A stretch of DNA of 64,000 bases from Eretmocerus hayati (lineage: Eukaryota > Arthropoda > Insecta > Hymenoptera > Aphelinidae): positions 51,066,954 to 51,130,953 of the forward strand of contig CM056742.1 in the NCBI GenBank assembly GCA_029851415.1, written 5' to 3'. Below, one piece after another: positions 12,270 through 23,283 of the stretch. Positions within the stretch are counted from its first letter, which is position 1, and every line of letters begins with the position of its first letter. The position numbers and the translations under genes are program-made. Under the pieces are notes generated by a model. It was not told where the DNA came from, did not search any database, and saw only the letters and a program-made list of their open reading frames with translations.

Positions 12270-13097
12270 GAGCCATCTAGTCTGGGGTTTTTTCGATGAT
12301 ATCTATTACTGGGTTGAGACAGAATCTGGATGAAGTGGGTTTAAAAAGGCTAAAAAAGAAACTTTTGATAAAAATTTTGATTTTTTTGAAAAGTTGAGAT
12401 CTGTAGAGATTAAATGGAATTTCGGTATTAACCAATCGATAGATCTCGCAGGAAAAATCATATTAAGATTGAGATAAATGAGTCATGAAGGAAGGTAGGA
12501 GGAAAAATTGAATATTAAGGGAAATTTTCTTTCATTTTTTGAATTATTTTTTGGAGTAAGCTTTTTAGAAGGATTTGAGCCATCTAGTCTTAGGTTTTTT
12601 CGATGATATCTATTAGTTGGTTGAGACAGAATTTGGATGCGGTAGGTTTAAAAAGGCTCAAAAAAAATTTTTTGGTGAAAATTTTGATTTTTTTGAAAAT
12701 TTGAGATCTGTAGAGATTAAATGGAATTTCGGTATTAACCAATCGATAGATCTCGCAGAAAAAATCATAGTTTAGGTCATCAAGATTGAGATAAATGAGT
12801 CATAAAGGAAGGTAGGAGGAAAAATTGAATATTAAGGGAAATTTTCCTTTACTTTTTGAATTATTTTTTGGAGGGAGCTTTTAAGAAGGATTTGAGCCAT
12901 CTAGTCTTAGGTTTTTTCGATGATATCTATTAGTTGGTTGAGACAGAATTTGGATGCGGTAGGTTTAAAAATGCTCAAAAAAAAATTTTTGGTGAAAATT
13001 TTGATTTTTTTGAAAATTTGAGATCTGTAGAGATCAAATGAAATCTCGGTATTAACCAATCGATAGATCTCGCAGAAATAATCATAGTTTAGGTGAC
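12270..13097. repeat. ~310 bp tandem repeat, 2.7 units
   Basis: Units start at about 12270, 12577 and 12894 with GAGCCATCTAGTCT followed by TTTTTTCGATGATATCTATTA. They share a TAAATGGAATTTCGGTATTA-like string and an AATCGATAGATCTCGC string. The third unit breaks off near 13097. Periods of 307 and 317 reflect small indels. No coding content. Confidence 0.85.
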
Positions 13098-13555
13098 TCA
13101 ATTTGTTGTGAGAGTGTGTGGGAAAAAGATATTTATGTATTAAAAGTTGAAATTTGAGCACTTTTCGTTCAAAAAGCCCATGGATCAAATTTGACTGGGA
13201 GCCGAAAGGTGCCAAATCACTGGGCTCTCAGGAATTGGATTCTCTACAACTTGTAGAAAGCCAAAAGTTGATAAGGCGAATAGTAAAAGAAAGCGTGTCC
13301 AATATAAAACATCATACATACATACACACACACAAACACGGAAAATGGGGTGGAAAGATGAGTCTTTGGCAGATTTGGGAGGACATTAGGAGGAAAAGTG
13401 TTACCTACATTTGATAGCTTTTGGCGAGAGGAAGAGAATGGTCGTTGGCTTTTTTCGGTAAGAGGGATTTTGTTGAAGAATATGTTGATTTTAATAAAAA
13501 ATTTGATCAAATTTTCGTTGGGGTGAAAACAAAGCTTTCTCTTTAGAGAAAGCAA

Positions 13556-13735
13556 AATACGCTGATTCGGAATTCATCGTTACTTTCCAGGTATAATGTC
13601 GCCCAACGTGAGAAAAATGCGGTTTTTCCACCGAGAAAGCACCTTAAGCGAGTCTTTCACGCCCGAATCGAGTGTCTCAGCCGCACTTACTCTCTCGAAA
13701 TTGATCTAAACGACCTGATTTGATGTAAGAAACTA
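13556..13735 (+). repeat. ~178 bp unit, left arm (copy 3)
   Basis: This is a third forward copy of the unit seen at 11300-11690, with GGTATAATGTCGCCCAACGT near 13590 and the CGAATCGAGTGTCT string. It is separated from copies 1-2 by the Ulp1-like fragment and the ~310 bp repeats, which were therefore probably inserted into, or captured within, the unit array. Confidence 0.8.
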
Positions 13736-14945
13736 CTATGACTCAAATCCGTCGTTATTCCTTAGGAATGATGATTTTTGAAGCGAGGAGATTGCGATTC
13801 TTGACGCGGTAAAAATTTCCGGCGCTTCATTTCCGTCTGATTCGAGGGTCTCGGCAGTCACTGACTCACGTAGGAATAGTCAGAACGTTCCAAATCTATG
13901 CCAAATCAGAGTTCACCATCATTTCAGACGTAAAATTGGTCTCTGTACGATAAGAAAGAGTTTCTGCCAAGATCAAAAAACTGTCTCACTTGGCATCATT
14001 TGGGATTTTCGGGATCCGTGACAAACTTCCTTCACAACCATTCGTAACGGCGCTCACTATCGTATGAAAATTTTGGCTGAATCGAATTCGTCATTGGCGT
14101 CTTGTTGAAATCGCCTTCAATCAGCGCGAGATAAAAGTACCTCGTATGAAAACGTCTATGCATTCGGGCATCTAATCCAGAAAGAGATCAATCGGGCTAA
14201 CTCCAACCCAACCCTCACGGGTAAGGTCCCTATCTCACACGAAGATTGTAGCGCCCCTTGCTCGTGCATTGCGGCCGGTCGTCGAACCAAACCTTACACG
14301 CTTCGCAATCCTAGCACCTCATGTGAATATGGGATCTTATGGCCGCTCCAGTAGTACAGGCCCTGCTTCCAGCCTTTTGTCAGCGTCGATTCACGTCGGT
14401 CGTTTTTGCAGTTTACGACGAGCAACGTCAAGCTGTCGCGAAATTTTAGTGAGTTGCGAATAAGTAGGTCCCTGGGGCATTGATCGAGATTCTGGAATCC
14501 CAATGCTTCCCTAAATTACTCTCTGGTATACTTTCAAGTCTGAATCCATGACGAATCTGACTATACAGAAAAGTCTTCTGCTGTGACCATGATTTCCAGA
14601 GACCCCGTAGAAGCTGGGGGAAAAAAGTCCGAGGAAAAATCTGGAAAAATTCGCCCCACGTAAGTCGAATTTTGTCAACCTAATGCCGTTGTCAAAAATG
14701 TTTGCTCCCCCTCCAATTTTTTATAAATAAACATTCCAGTTATACCACTTAGTATTGCCCATTTCTCCGCATAGAAAGCCGATACGAGGACAAAAACATA
14801 TGCTCATCTTTGCTTTTACCTCATTTGTATTTGCTCATCCCTCAGAATTGGATAAATCATCATCAATTTTTAATAAACAATCAAAAACACTTTTTCCAAC
14901 TCCAAGTACTGTACAATGCGCAGTGCGCATATGTCGAGTGGCATA
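13736..14945. other. Unique centre of the foldback, nothing recognised
   Basis: This is single-copy sequence between the two unit arrays. Several open frames exist (14269-14463 plus, 14294-14503 minus, 14755-15007 plus), but none shows a domain. It would form the loop of the folded element. Confidence 0.4.
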
Positions 14946-16260
14946 TCCCAATTCAGCGTAGTTTTTTACACGAAATCAGGTGGTTTAGATCAATCTCGAG
15001 AGAGTAAGTCACGCCTGAGACACTTGATTCGGGCGTGAAAGACTCGCTTAAGGTGCTTTCTCGGTGGAAAACGGATTTTTCTCACGTTGGGCGACATTAT
15101 ACCTGAAAAGTAACGATGAATTCCGAATCAGCGTGATTTTTTACATGAAATTAGGTGGTTTACATTAATCTTGAGAGAGTAAGTCACGCCAGACACTCGA
15201 TTCGGGCGTGAAAGACTCGCTCAAGGGAGTAACCTCGGTACCGCGTGAGTCAAATTGATCGACTTTTTTCAACTTTCACAAGTTTGCCCTCATGTGTGTC
15301 TTATGTGTTAATCAGATCTCAATACACCCTCACATATACTTGTATAAGCATCCGACTCACGAATCATGAAATATCAATCCCTGATTATGGGCGAATTTGT
15401 CTTAATTGTGACTTATTCGTGACTTCACGCTGAAAATTAATCAGAATTTTTTTCCAAGCTAACCAGAGCTTGAAAAAAAGTTTGAGCACGTTCTTTGTAT
15501 TAAGATGTATGAGTGAGCAAGACTTGAACAAAAACTGATCGGTCAGTCTTTTATAGTCTAATAATCATCGCGATGCCCCATAAGACAGCGTGTATAACCT
15601 CTAAAAATGTTTATGCTGATGGTTTAACTCACGGGTAACCAATGCTTGTGAAATTTTGGCTGTGTCCAATTGACACGCAAATACATTTCTCTGCCAAGTT
15701 TGATCAAAATCTGATCGGTGGATCTTCTACCGAGGTTACTCCCTTAAGGTGCTTTCTCGGTGAAAAACGCATTTTTCTCACGTTGGGTGACATTATACCT
15801 GGAAAATAACGATGGATTCCAATTCAGCGTAGTTTTTTACATGAAATCAGGTCGTTTAGATTGATCTCGAGAGAGTAAGTCACGCCTGAGACACTCGATT
15901 CGGGAGTGAAAGACTCGCTTAAGGTGCTTTCTCGGTGGAAAAACGCATTTTTCTCACGTTGGGCGACATTATACCCAAAATATAACGATGGATTCTAATT
16001 TGGCGTGTTTTTTTACATGGAATTAGGTGGTTTAGATTAATCTTGAGAGAGTAAGTCACGCCAGACACTCGATTCGGGCGTGAAAGACTCGCTTAAGGTG
16101 CTTTTTCGGTGGAAAAACGCATTTTTCTCACGTTGGGCGACATTATACCTGGAAAATAACGATGGATTCCAATTCAACGTGTTTTTTTACATGGAATTAG
16201 GTGGTTTAGATTGATCTTGAGAGAGTGAGTCGCGCCTGAGACACTCGAATGAAATGAAAA
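14946..16260 (-). repeat. ~178 bp tandem units, right arm (inverted copies)
   Basis: The inverse string CACGTTGGGCGACATTATAC (one copy has GGGTGACATT) occurs near 15083, 15780, 15957 and 16134, about 177 bp apart once the 15225-15743 insertion is removed. A more diverged unit lies near 16300. Unit number differs from the left arm, so the arrays have expanded or contracted independently. Confidence 0.85.
15225..15743. mobile_element. 519 bp TIR insertion at a TTAA-type site
   Basis: The ends GGGAGTAACCTCGGTA and its reverse complement interrupt one ~178 bp unit between ...CTCGCT and AAGGTGC. Flanks are TCAA (left) and TTAA (right); the undisturbed sister units read CTCGCTTAAGG, so the target was TTAA. 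TTAA targets are typical of piggyBac and Kolobok transposases. No coding capacity. Confidence 0.7.
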
Positions 16261-17046
16261 AGTCGCGCTAAAAATGTTTTCTGCGTCGAAAAATGCAATT
16301 TACGAGTATTGGGTGGCATCCCAGTTCAAATGTCACGATGAATTTCGATTCAGCATCAAATTTTACGTGAAAATATGTATCCCCACTTTTACATTCGCGA
16401 ACAAACACTAAGTTTCAAGAGGTCGAACATAGGGACAGAAAAATCACAAAAAGCGTTATTTTTTACTTGAATTTCAAAGCAAGATGCTCTTTGAGGCACT
16501 ATTAAATCACTCTCTAGGGGCTCGGGAAAAGTTTCCCCCACGTTTTTTTGGCTCAAAGAAGGTATCCAGAGGGGGGGAGAAAGGATCGGTGAAACTTGGG
16601 AAATAAGGACCACCCTAGGGGGCATGTTGGGTACACTCCGATGTCGGCCTTCTTGATTCTCAAACCATCTTCGTGTTTTGTACATAAAATCGCTCCAAAT
16701 CAGAGTTCTGCAACCCTGAAGAGCGAATTTTGAAGCTCTTGAGACAAGGAATCGAATGCGCTAAGGTACGTTAAGATTGGTCGAATAAAAATGAATTGGC
16801 ACCGATTTTACCGAAGGCGATTCCCTCGGTGTTTTCTTAGCTAAGCAATCACGAAAAATAGAAAAATCACTTTATATTTTCTGGAGAACGCAGAAATGAT
16901 CCGGGGTCGATGGAAACTACGTATTTTCTCATGTTTTAACATAACAAACGTAAAAAAAATTGCGGGGAGGTCAACGAGCGCCCATTCCTGAGATCGGCAT
17001 ATGGGGGCAAGTTGGGTACAGAGGCAAGTTGGGTACACTTACCTTA

Positions 17047-17330
17047 CTTGGAAATATCATCGTTTTCGATGCGAAAATTGATGCTGAGTACAAATGCAAT
17101 ACAATCCAACCTAGGTGCCAAAGGGTCAAATTAATCAACACCAAGCCTCGTTTCTGATCATTTTTCCTCATCTTCTTCCTCACCATTGCTTGAAATCTCT
17201 GCAGGAGCAGACATGTCAGAATGAAATCTCTAAATATACCAAGATATCTTAGAATATTAGTAAGGATTTCATATGCGAGCTCAAATTTGTCAATTGTCAA
17301 TTGTTGAGTTCATTTCGATCATCTAAACAG
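17047..17330. repeat. Remainder of ~313 bp tandem unit 3
   Basis: The sequence from TTGGAAATATCATCG to the CCTCACCATTGC region continues unit 3 of the 9995-10636 array, matching unit 2 (CTTGGAGACATCAT..., CCTAGGTACC, CTTGTTTTCGATCATTCTTC). It marks the right side of the nest. Confidence 0.65.
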
Positions 17331-17734
17331 AACCGAATAACTTTCGCCTCAATTCAGAGATGGAGAACGGGAAGAAGAATTCCCTAATTCTTGCGAAGTT
17401 GATAGTCCACATATTTAATTCACGTCAAATTAGATATTTTGAAACGGCAGGTAGTGGCTTGGAGGGGAGATGAATTAGTGCATGAAAAAAACGTGAGAAG
17501 CTTGTAATTAGTATGAGATCGCGATTTATTGTAGACGAATAGGGAACGCACGGTTTTCACGAAGCCTATGCAAATTCTTCCAACATTCTTTCCAGATCAG
17601 TATGGTAAATTCCGGTACGAGGTCATGAAAATAGGTGTCACTACCGTGTACCAAACCATATTTTTCGAGAAACTGTGAGTACTAGTCGGCGGACAGTGCG
17701 CAAAGTACCTTCATACGCACAGTGTATACAGATA
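17331..17734. other. AT-rich stretch, nothing recognised
   Basis: No gene or repeat could be supported here. Confidence 0.35.
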
Positions 17735-18803
17735 TTTGACTGTTTTCTTTCATTTAGCCTTGGTCAAATTTCATACCTTAGAAATACACCTCAAAGAGGT
17801 AAAGCTTTTGAAAGTATGATGAGACCCTCTCACAAATTTTAATTAGTGTTGTGTATCTTAGATTTGGTGAAAACGATGTGCATACTGTAGCGAATTCACG
17901 GCAAAGAAAGAATTGATATCCAAAAAAGTTTTCAAGCATGGAATAATGGACCCATATGGTCGCTCATGGTGATTTGATGCAATCGTAATTGTCAAACTCC
18001 GAGCAATGAACGCGGTGAAATCCAAGATGGGTCTCAAGTATGTGATTGAACCTGTCCGAAATTTTCTCACTATGTACTACTGCAAGTGATTGAAATATAT
18101 TCGACTCAAGGAAAAAATTGTGCCTGTTGGGAAGGAAGGTGGCTTCGCCGCAACGGGCCGCTAACGGAGAAATAATCATCGAAAATACTTTCGTCAAGAA
18201 AAATGGTTACCTTGACCACTTTGCCTACAACTTACAACATAGAATAATATCGTGGAAGATGGGATCCATTATCGATTATCGCTCCGAAATTTTAGCTCTG
18301 CAGATAAGGTTGAGGCTGGTGCATAACGTGATGATTTTTCTTGACGAAAGTATTTTCGATGATTATTTCTCCGTTAGCGGCCCGTTGCAGCGAAGCCACC
18401 TTCCTTCCCAACAGGCACAATTTTTTCCTTGAGTCGAATATATTTCAATCACTTGCAGTAGTACATAGTGAGAAAATTTCGGACAGGTTCAATCACATAC
18501 TTGAGACCCATCTTGGATTTCACCGCGTTCATTGCTCGGAGTTTGACAATTACGATTGCATCAAATCACCATGAGCGACCATATGGGTCCATTATTCCAT
18601 GCTTGAAAACTTTTTTGGATATCAATTCTTTCTTTGACGTGAATTCGCTACAGTATGCACATCGTTTTCACCAAATCTAAGATACACAACACTAATTAAA
18701 ATTTGTGAGAGGGTCTCATCATACTTTCAAAAGCTTTACCTCTTTGAGGTGTATTTCTAAGGTATGAAATTTGACCAAGGCTAAATGAAAGAAAACAGTC
18801 AAA
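17735..18803. mobile_element. ~1.07 kb foldback with nearly identical arms
   Basis: The arms (about 17735-18204 and 18335-18803) are almost perfect reverse complements; the ~130 bp spacer is unique. The mirrored open frames of 77 and 70 codons differ by one residue each between arms, showing how similar they are. The ends are TTTGACTG / CAGTCAAA. No transposase or clear target duplication. High arm identity points to recent origin or ongoing arm-to-arm gene conversion. Confidence 0.88.
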
Positions 18804-19118
18804 ATGCGTGTTCTTCCTTTTTCTGTATTTACCACTTAGAGAAAAGAACTATTGATTGAATGTTTTCAAGATCAGCAAGATGATGATGTCTTCTTTTCCA
18901 GAGATTTTCTGGTGAGAACATCTTCATCAATATTCGTTGGCTCAGAATGAGGAGTGAATTCTTCAAAACGTAAGAGTGGCAAGAAAATCTCTAAGAGTTT
19001 TAGCTTGAAAACAACTTTCCATGAACCTCTAGCATGGAAGAATTTCCCAAAAATTCTCGGTAAATGGATCGATACAAGAATCCTCATAATCGAACAAATA
19101 TCAACTATTTATCTATAA
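18804..19118. other. AT-rich stretch, nothing recognised
   Basis: Only short open frames without motifs are present. Confidence 0.35.
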
Positions 19119-19265
19119 CCAAATATTTTTGGACAGTTTTCTCACGCAAAATGATTTTGGACGTTTCTTATTAAGCCAAAATAATCTGGATAGTGTCTTC
19201 ACACCAGAAATCTCAAACAATTTCCTTCAGCCGAAAATTTAAGGACGGTTCTTCCGGGGCCAAAA
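19119..19265. repeat. Degenerate ~29 bp minisatellite
   Basis: Five or so degenerate units with the pattern CCAAAAT-(A/T-rich)-TTTGGACAGTTTCTTC follow one another, for example TTTTTGGACAGTTTTCTCAC, TGATTTTGGACGTTTCTTAT and AATCTGGATAGTGTCTTCAC. Spacing is 26-30 bp. Confidence 0.5.
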
Positions 19266-19368
19266 ATTTTCTCTTCTACAAATATGTACTTTTGGTCAGT
19301 TCCTCAGTACTCCGAATCATGGGTATACGTCTTTCTATGTTTCAAGAAAAAATAATGGTGTAGAAATA

Positions 19369-20129
19369 AGGTAAGTGTACCCAACTTACCCCTATATGCC
19401 GATCCCAGGAATGGGCTCTCGTTGACCTTCCCGCAATTTTTTTCACGTTTATTATATTAAAATATGAGGAAATGAGTGGTTTAGATCAACTCTGAATCAT
19501 TCCTGCGTTCCCCAGAAAATTTCTAGTGATTTTTTAATTTTTCGTATTTGCACAGCTAAGAAATCACCGCGGAGATCGCATTCATTAAAACCGGCGTAAA
19601 AATTTTTGAGTTTGACCATAATCCCAACGTACCTTAACGCATTCGATTCCTTGTTTCAAGACCTCAAAATTGCGTTTTCCAGAGTTGCAAAATTCTGATT
19701 CGTAGCTAATAGCTAATTTATATGCGAAATACGGAAATAATTTGTAAAACAAGAAGGCCAACATCGGAGCGTACCCAACATGTGCCTCCTGTGGTTATCC
19801 CGAAGTGGCGTAGTGCAGTATGGCTTCTTTCCCTCTGAAAATATGTTCATCGCATGGAAAGAGGTCGGAATTGGCGCTCTGGTCCGGCAAAAAGCTCCAA
19901 GAGTGGTTGCGCGGCGATATAAGCGGATAAATACGATTTATCGGCAGTTTACATCGTATTTTTGGGGAAATCAAAACAGCTCAGCTCCAAATGATCAAAA
20001 TTAGACGCATCTTAGCTTATCTTAAGGGTTTCTAAACAAGCTTCAAAATGATCTGAGGTAAAAAAATTCTGAGGTAGACTGAAGATTTCGAGACAATTGC
20101 TAATGGAGGCAAGTTGGGTACACTAACCT
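19369..20129. mobile_element. Second copy of the AGGTAAGTGTACCC TA-type element (~760 bp)
   Basis: The left end AGGTAAGTGTACCCAACTTA follows a TA; the right end is the inverse of AGGTTAGTGTACCCAACTTG, followed by TC. Internal sequence around 19740-19960 matches, in inverse orientation, the part of the 10639-17044 copy that flanks the foldback insertion point. It is an uninterrupted relative, so it shows what the older copy looked like before insertion. Confidence 0.75.
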
Positions 20130-21689
20130 TCGTGCATTTTACATCGCGTTTATGATGTTGTAGCTCGAAAGTGGGAAGCTCATGAACGAAGTGAGAATAC
20201 CATTTTTGGCAACCTTGTAAGCATCCAAACATCGGAAAATTGCAAGAAATGATGATTTTTACTAAAAGTGAGTCGTGTTGTCATCTCCTATCTCATTAAT
20301 TTCCGATGGTTTAGAAGTTGGAAAAAACGATCATAAAACACGAGGACCACTGGGAAATATTCAAAAGTTGTTGGCTGGGAGAACTCATCCGAAAAAATTA
20401 CGCATGGTATGGGGATCCTCGGAGATCATCCAAGGATTTCCCTTAGAAGGAATAATTAATAAATCTCAAATTCTGACAATGATCGATATGTCTTTTTGAC
20501 TAAAAATTTTAGCAAAGCATCCTGCTAATTCCTTCCTCCAGCATATTCCTACCAATGGCTGAGTAGCGATATTCCGTATTCTTTTTCTAATCCAATAGGA
20601 AACCGTAATTGTTTTCAGATTCAACCCTGCATTCCTCAAGTTAACCACAAATACACTCAGTGCGTTGGAGAAATTTGCTTTGTTAAATTATACCCCCTCA
20701 TTGGAGGTCATACTGTCATGTAGTCACAAAAGTTTATGAACTTCGGACAAAACTCGAATGGAATAATGAAATTTTTCTCATGTTCATTATTCGATCGTCG
20801 TCCTGTGAACTATCTACCAATCCGAGTTCACAAGACTGAGGGGTGCACCTGCACGACTATTTTCACCTGCTAACCAGCTACTAACTCCAGTTAGGCAGAT
20901 AATAGAAAATCCTGATGAATTTGGAAATTGAGTGTGAAGAAATAGAAAATATTCATTTACGTGTATCTAAGCTCAAAAAGAATTCGTTTAATTTCATTTC
21001 AATTTAATCATATCTGATTTTTTTTCTTATAAGACGTACAAAAGAGCTGTGCAATATTTGTAAGCATTTGAAATCGCGAGAGTTTCCCGCCAATGCGTGT
21101 TTCTCCGTTGGAGAAGGGATAGGGCGTGTGCGCATGATCGCGGGGCCCGCGGGCGCGGGCCGCGAAATAGTAGGGGCGACTAAGCGATTGCGCAACATTG
21201 GATCATGCTCATCGAAGGACAGCGGCGCGGTGCATAATAATTTGTAAAGCAGAATCAGCTCAATAATTTCGCTTCGTTTGTTATTGTAGAAGTATTGAAG
21301 TACTCAAAACACGCACTTGAGTTCATGATTTTGGCTTCATATATTCATGTTAACATTACACTTGGCCAATGTTACCTCTCAAAGGACATTCAAAAAACAC
21401 CCGCGCCTGGTGTCGATTTCCGTAAGACCAAAACTTCCGCTAGATTCCCGAAAGTGACGACGAGGTGAAAAATTTTGGAAATCGGATACCGAGGTGAAAG
21501 TGCCACTGATTTAAGAAATTCAAGATGCAAATGAGAGATACTAGAAATCTACACAATTTCGATGCGGGAAGTGCATAGCAACGAAGCCGAATTGATGACG
21601 AAAAGTATGATCGGAAAAAAAGAGGAGGTTGGAATCCCCGATTTTGGCGTATATGTTAGTTAGGTGTGCTTGAAAGGCTTCGCCATACT
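20130..21689. other. No gene recognised
   Basis: The stretch contains open frames of up to ~75 codons without motifs. A short GC-rich, CpG-containing patch lies at about 21110-21190. No repeat structure was seen. Confidence 0.35.
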
Positions 21690-23283
21690 TTCAAGCACAT
21701 CTACCGACGTGCACAATCAAATGGATTACAGCTAATTTCGACTTTTTTAAGTAAAGTCCGTTTACAGTCATCAGGAAATTCTTTTCTATATTCCTTTACA
21801 ACTCGTGCAAGGTTTACTAGCGTTGATTCGCTTTCATTGTCAACAAATTCATTCAACCCTGAGCCAGGCTTACAGCTCTTTCGGAGGTATCATCCACTAC
21901 TTTCAAGTTTCTAACTACGTATACATTTTTCATGTATTTCTCATTAGAGAGCCACGAATCACAATCTGTCTCCAGGGAAGATTTATCTAAATGTAAGTGG
22001 TCGAAGAATTTTATTGAACTACAGTTAATGAAGTATTCGATGCCTTTCGAAGCCAAGTTCTCAGAATCTGACTGACTTACCAGAGAGAATCGCTTTGGAG
22101 GATTAGTCGCGGTTAAGCCAGAATCGAAGCTCACAGCTTCCGACATCAATTTTCTGGTCTGCACTGTGAAAGTTTGGTCGAGAAAAGCCAGGGCACATGA
22201 TTCAGGACTCAAATACCACAGATGATTTTGAATCTTTCCCAGAGCTGCTTAAACCATATCACGATCAATACTCTGATAAAAATAAAGCTTTTTCATGAGA
22301 TTCAAGTCATTTTCTGGGGCCTCGAGAGCTAGAGCAGCAGAAAACCAAACCTCCACATAAATGATTACAATGAATTGGCATATTACGAATAGATCCTGCT
22401 CTTCATGTGCTGTGAGAGGGAATGTTGCTCGGAAGCGATAGATTTTTAAGCAATGAATAGCTCGAGCCATCCATCTAGCTCGGTGGACTACCCCGGATCT
22501 ATAAAATTTAGCTTTGTCAGCAGTTATGACACCAAGAAAGATCAAACATAGTTCGAAGAGTTCTTCATGATCGTCCCGAGGTAGATTTTCATCGAGATAT
22601 TGTTTTATGGATTCAATGATTTCCTCCCTTTTCAAGAGCAGTTGTGGATGGATAGTTCTATCATCTGAAACCGGCTTGAGTTTTCGTTGATCAATTTTGC
22701 TCCATGAATTCTGAAATTTTTTGAACAACAAAATATCTTGACCAATGTACGTTGCGAAATCTAAACCAAACACTTTGGTCAGTATGATCTCAAATATATG
22801 GTGTCTGCAAGGAAAGTACAGGTGATCCATATCCAAAAGACATTTTAGAATCACAGCAGCTCCTGACTTCACACCTAAATTCGATGCTGGTGTATTGCAA
22901 TGCAATCCGGATATCCGACCAATTAGCCCTATTCGAACAAAAGATCATAAATTGCATGTGCTTGTTTGTTACCTTTACCATTTTCCAAACTAGGAATACC
23001 CAGCAATTGTTCCTTTTCATGATTAAGCACTGTCATTGGGATTTGATCGTATTGTTCACACTCTAGATGATCTGGAATAGTTTTCTCATCCCAAAGAACT
23101 AACAAAAACTTGATATCTAATTGGCCGAATATTTCTCTGATCTTTCCAGATATTTGCTCTCTTATTCCATTCTGCATTTCATAAGAGGGGTTTTCATTGA
23201 GAATCGTGTCATCAATATTGGCACCCAAAGTTTTAGCCGTTGCCACTACCAAATGTAACGACTTCTTGTAAAACGTCCCGCCA
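21690..23283 (-). pseudogene. Broken copy of an unnamed multi-copy animal protein family
   Basis: Read on the minus strand, the pieces 23283-22929, 22905-22252 and 22248-21690 form one protein-like sequence of about 500 residues, interrupted by stops and a frameshift near 22900-22930, an in-frame TAA at 22249-22251, and a frameshift near 21855. Visible hallmarks are VLWDEKTIPD, CRHHIFEIIL, QDILLFKKFQNSW, VVHRARWMARAIHCLKI and a late APENDL. I recognise this pattern as a recurring uncharacterised family found in many copies in arthropods and cnidarians, probably transposon-linked; I cannot name it or its activity. No flanking terminal repeats were identified. With at least three lesions it is a pseudogene or dead element. 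Confidence 0.6.

Larger units (their letters stand above)
11050..16617. mobile_element. 5.57 kb foldback with 8-bp target duplication (hAT-type ends)
   Basis: The ends are TAGGGTGGTCC at 11050 and its reverse complement ending at 16617. The 8 bp GGGGGCAT flanks both sides (11042-11049 and 16618-16625), an exact duplication. An 8-bp duplication with a TAGGG start fits the hAT superfamily pattern; the assignment is inference, since no transposase is visible. The outer ~230 bp of each arm are unique sequence; inside come tandem ~178 bp units in opposite orientations (three left, four or more right). The left half also holds an Ulp1-like fragment and a ~310 bp tandem repeat. The centre (13736-14945) has nothing I recognise. 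Confidence 0.88.
10639..17044. mobile_element. TA-flanked TIR element, interrupted (mariner-like)
   Basis: The termini are AGGTAAGTGTACCCAACTTG at 10639 and its reverse complement ending at 17044, each flanked by TA (10637-10638 and 17045-17046). The TA duplication suggests a Tc1/mariner-type transposase, but no transposase is present. Without the foldback inserted at 11050-16617 it would be about 840 bp. A second copy lies at 19369-20129 and a fragment near 35108. Each end carries a perfect 5' splice-site consensus (AG|GTAAGT). Confidence 0.8.

Noticed and set aside
11300..16260. CRISPR-like array
   Set aside because: Units are ~178 bp and contiguous with no unique spacers, and they lie in an insect-type transposon.
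17858..18680. Matching 70-, 77- and 104-codon frames on both strands
   Set aside because: They are the two arms of a palindrome read in opposite directions, so their agreement is not evidence of coding.
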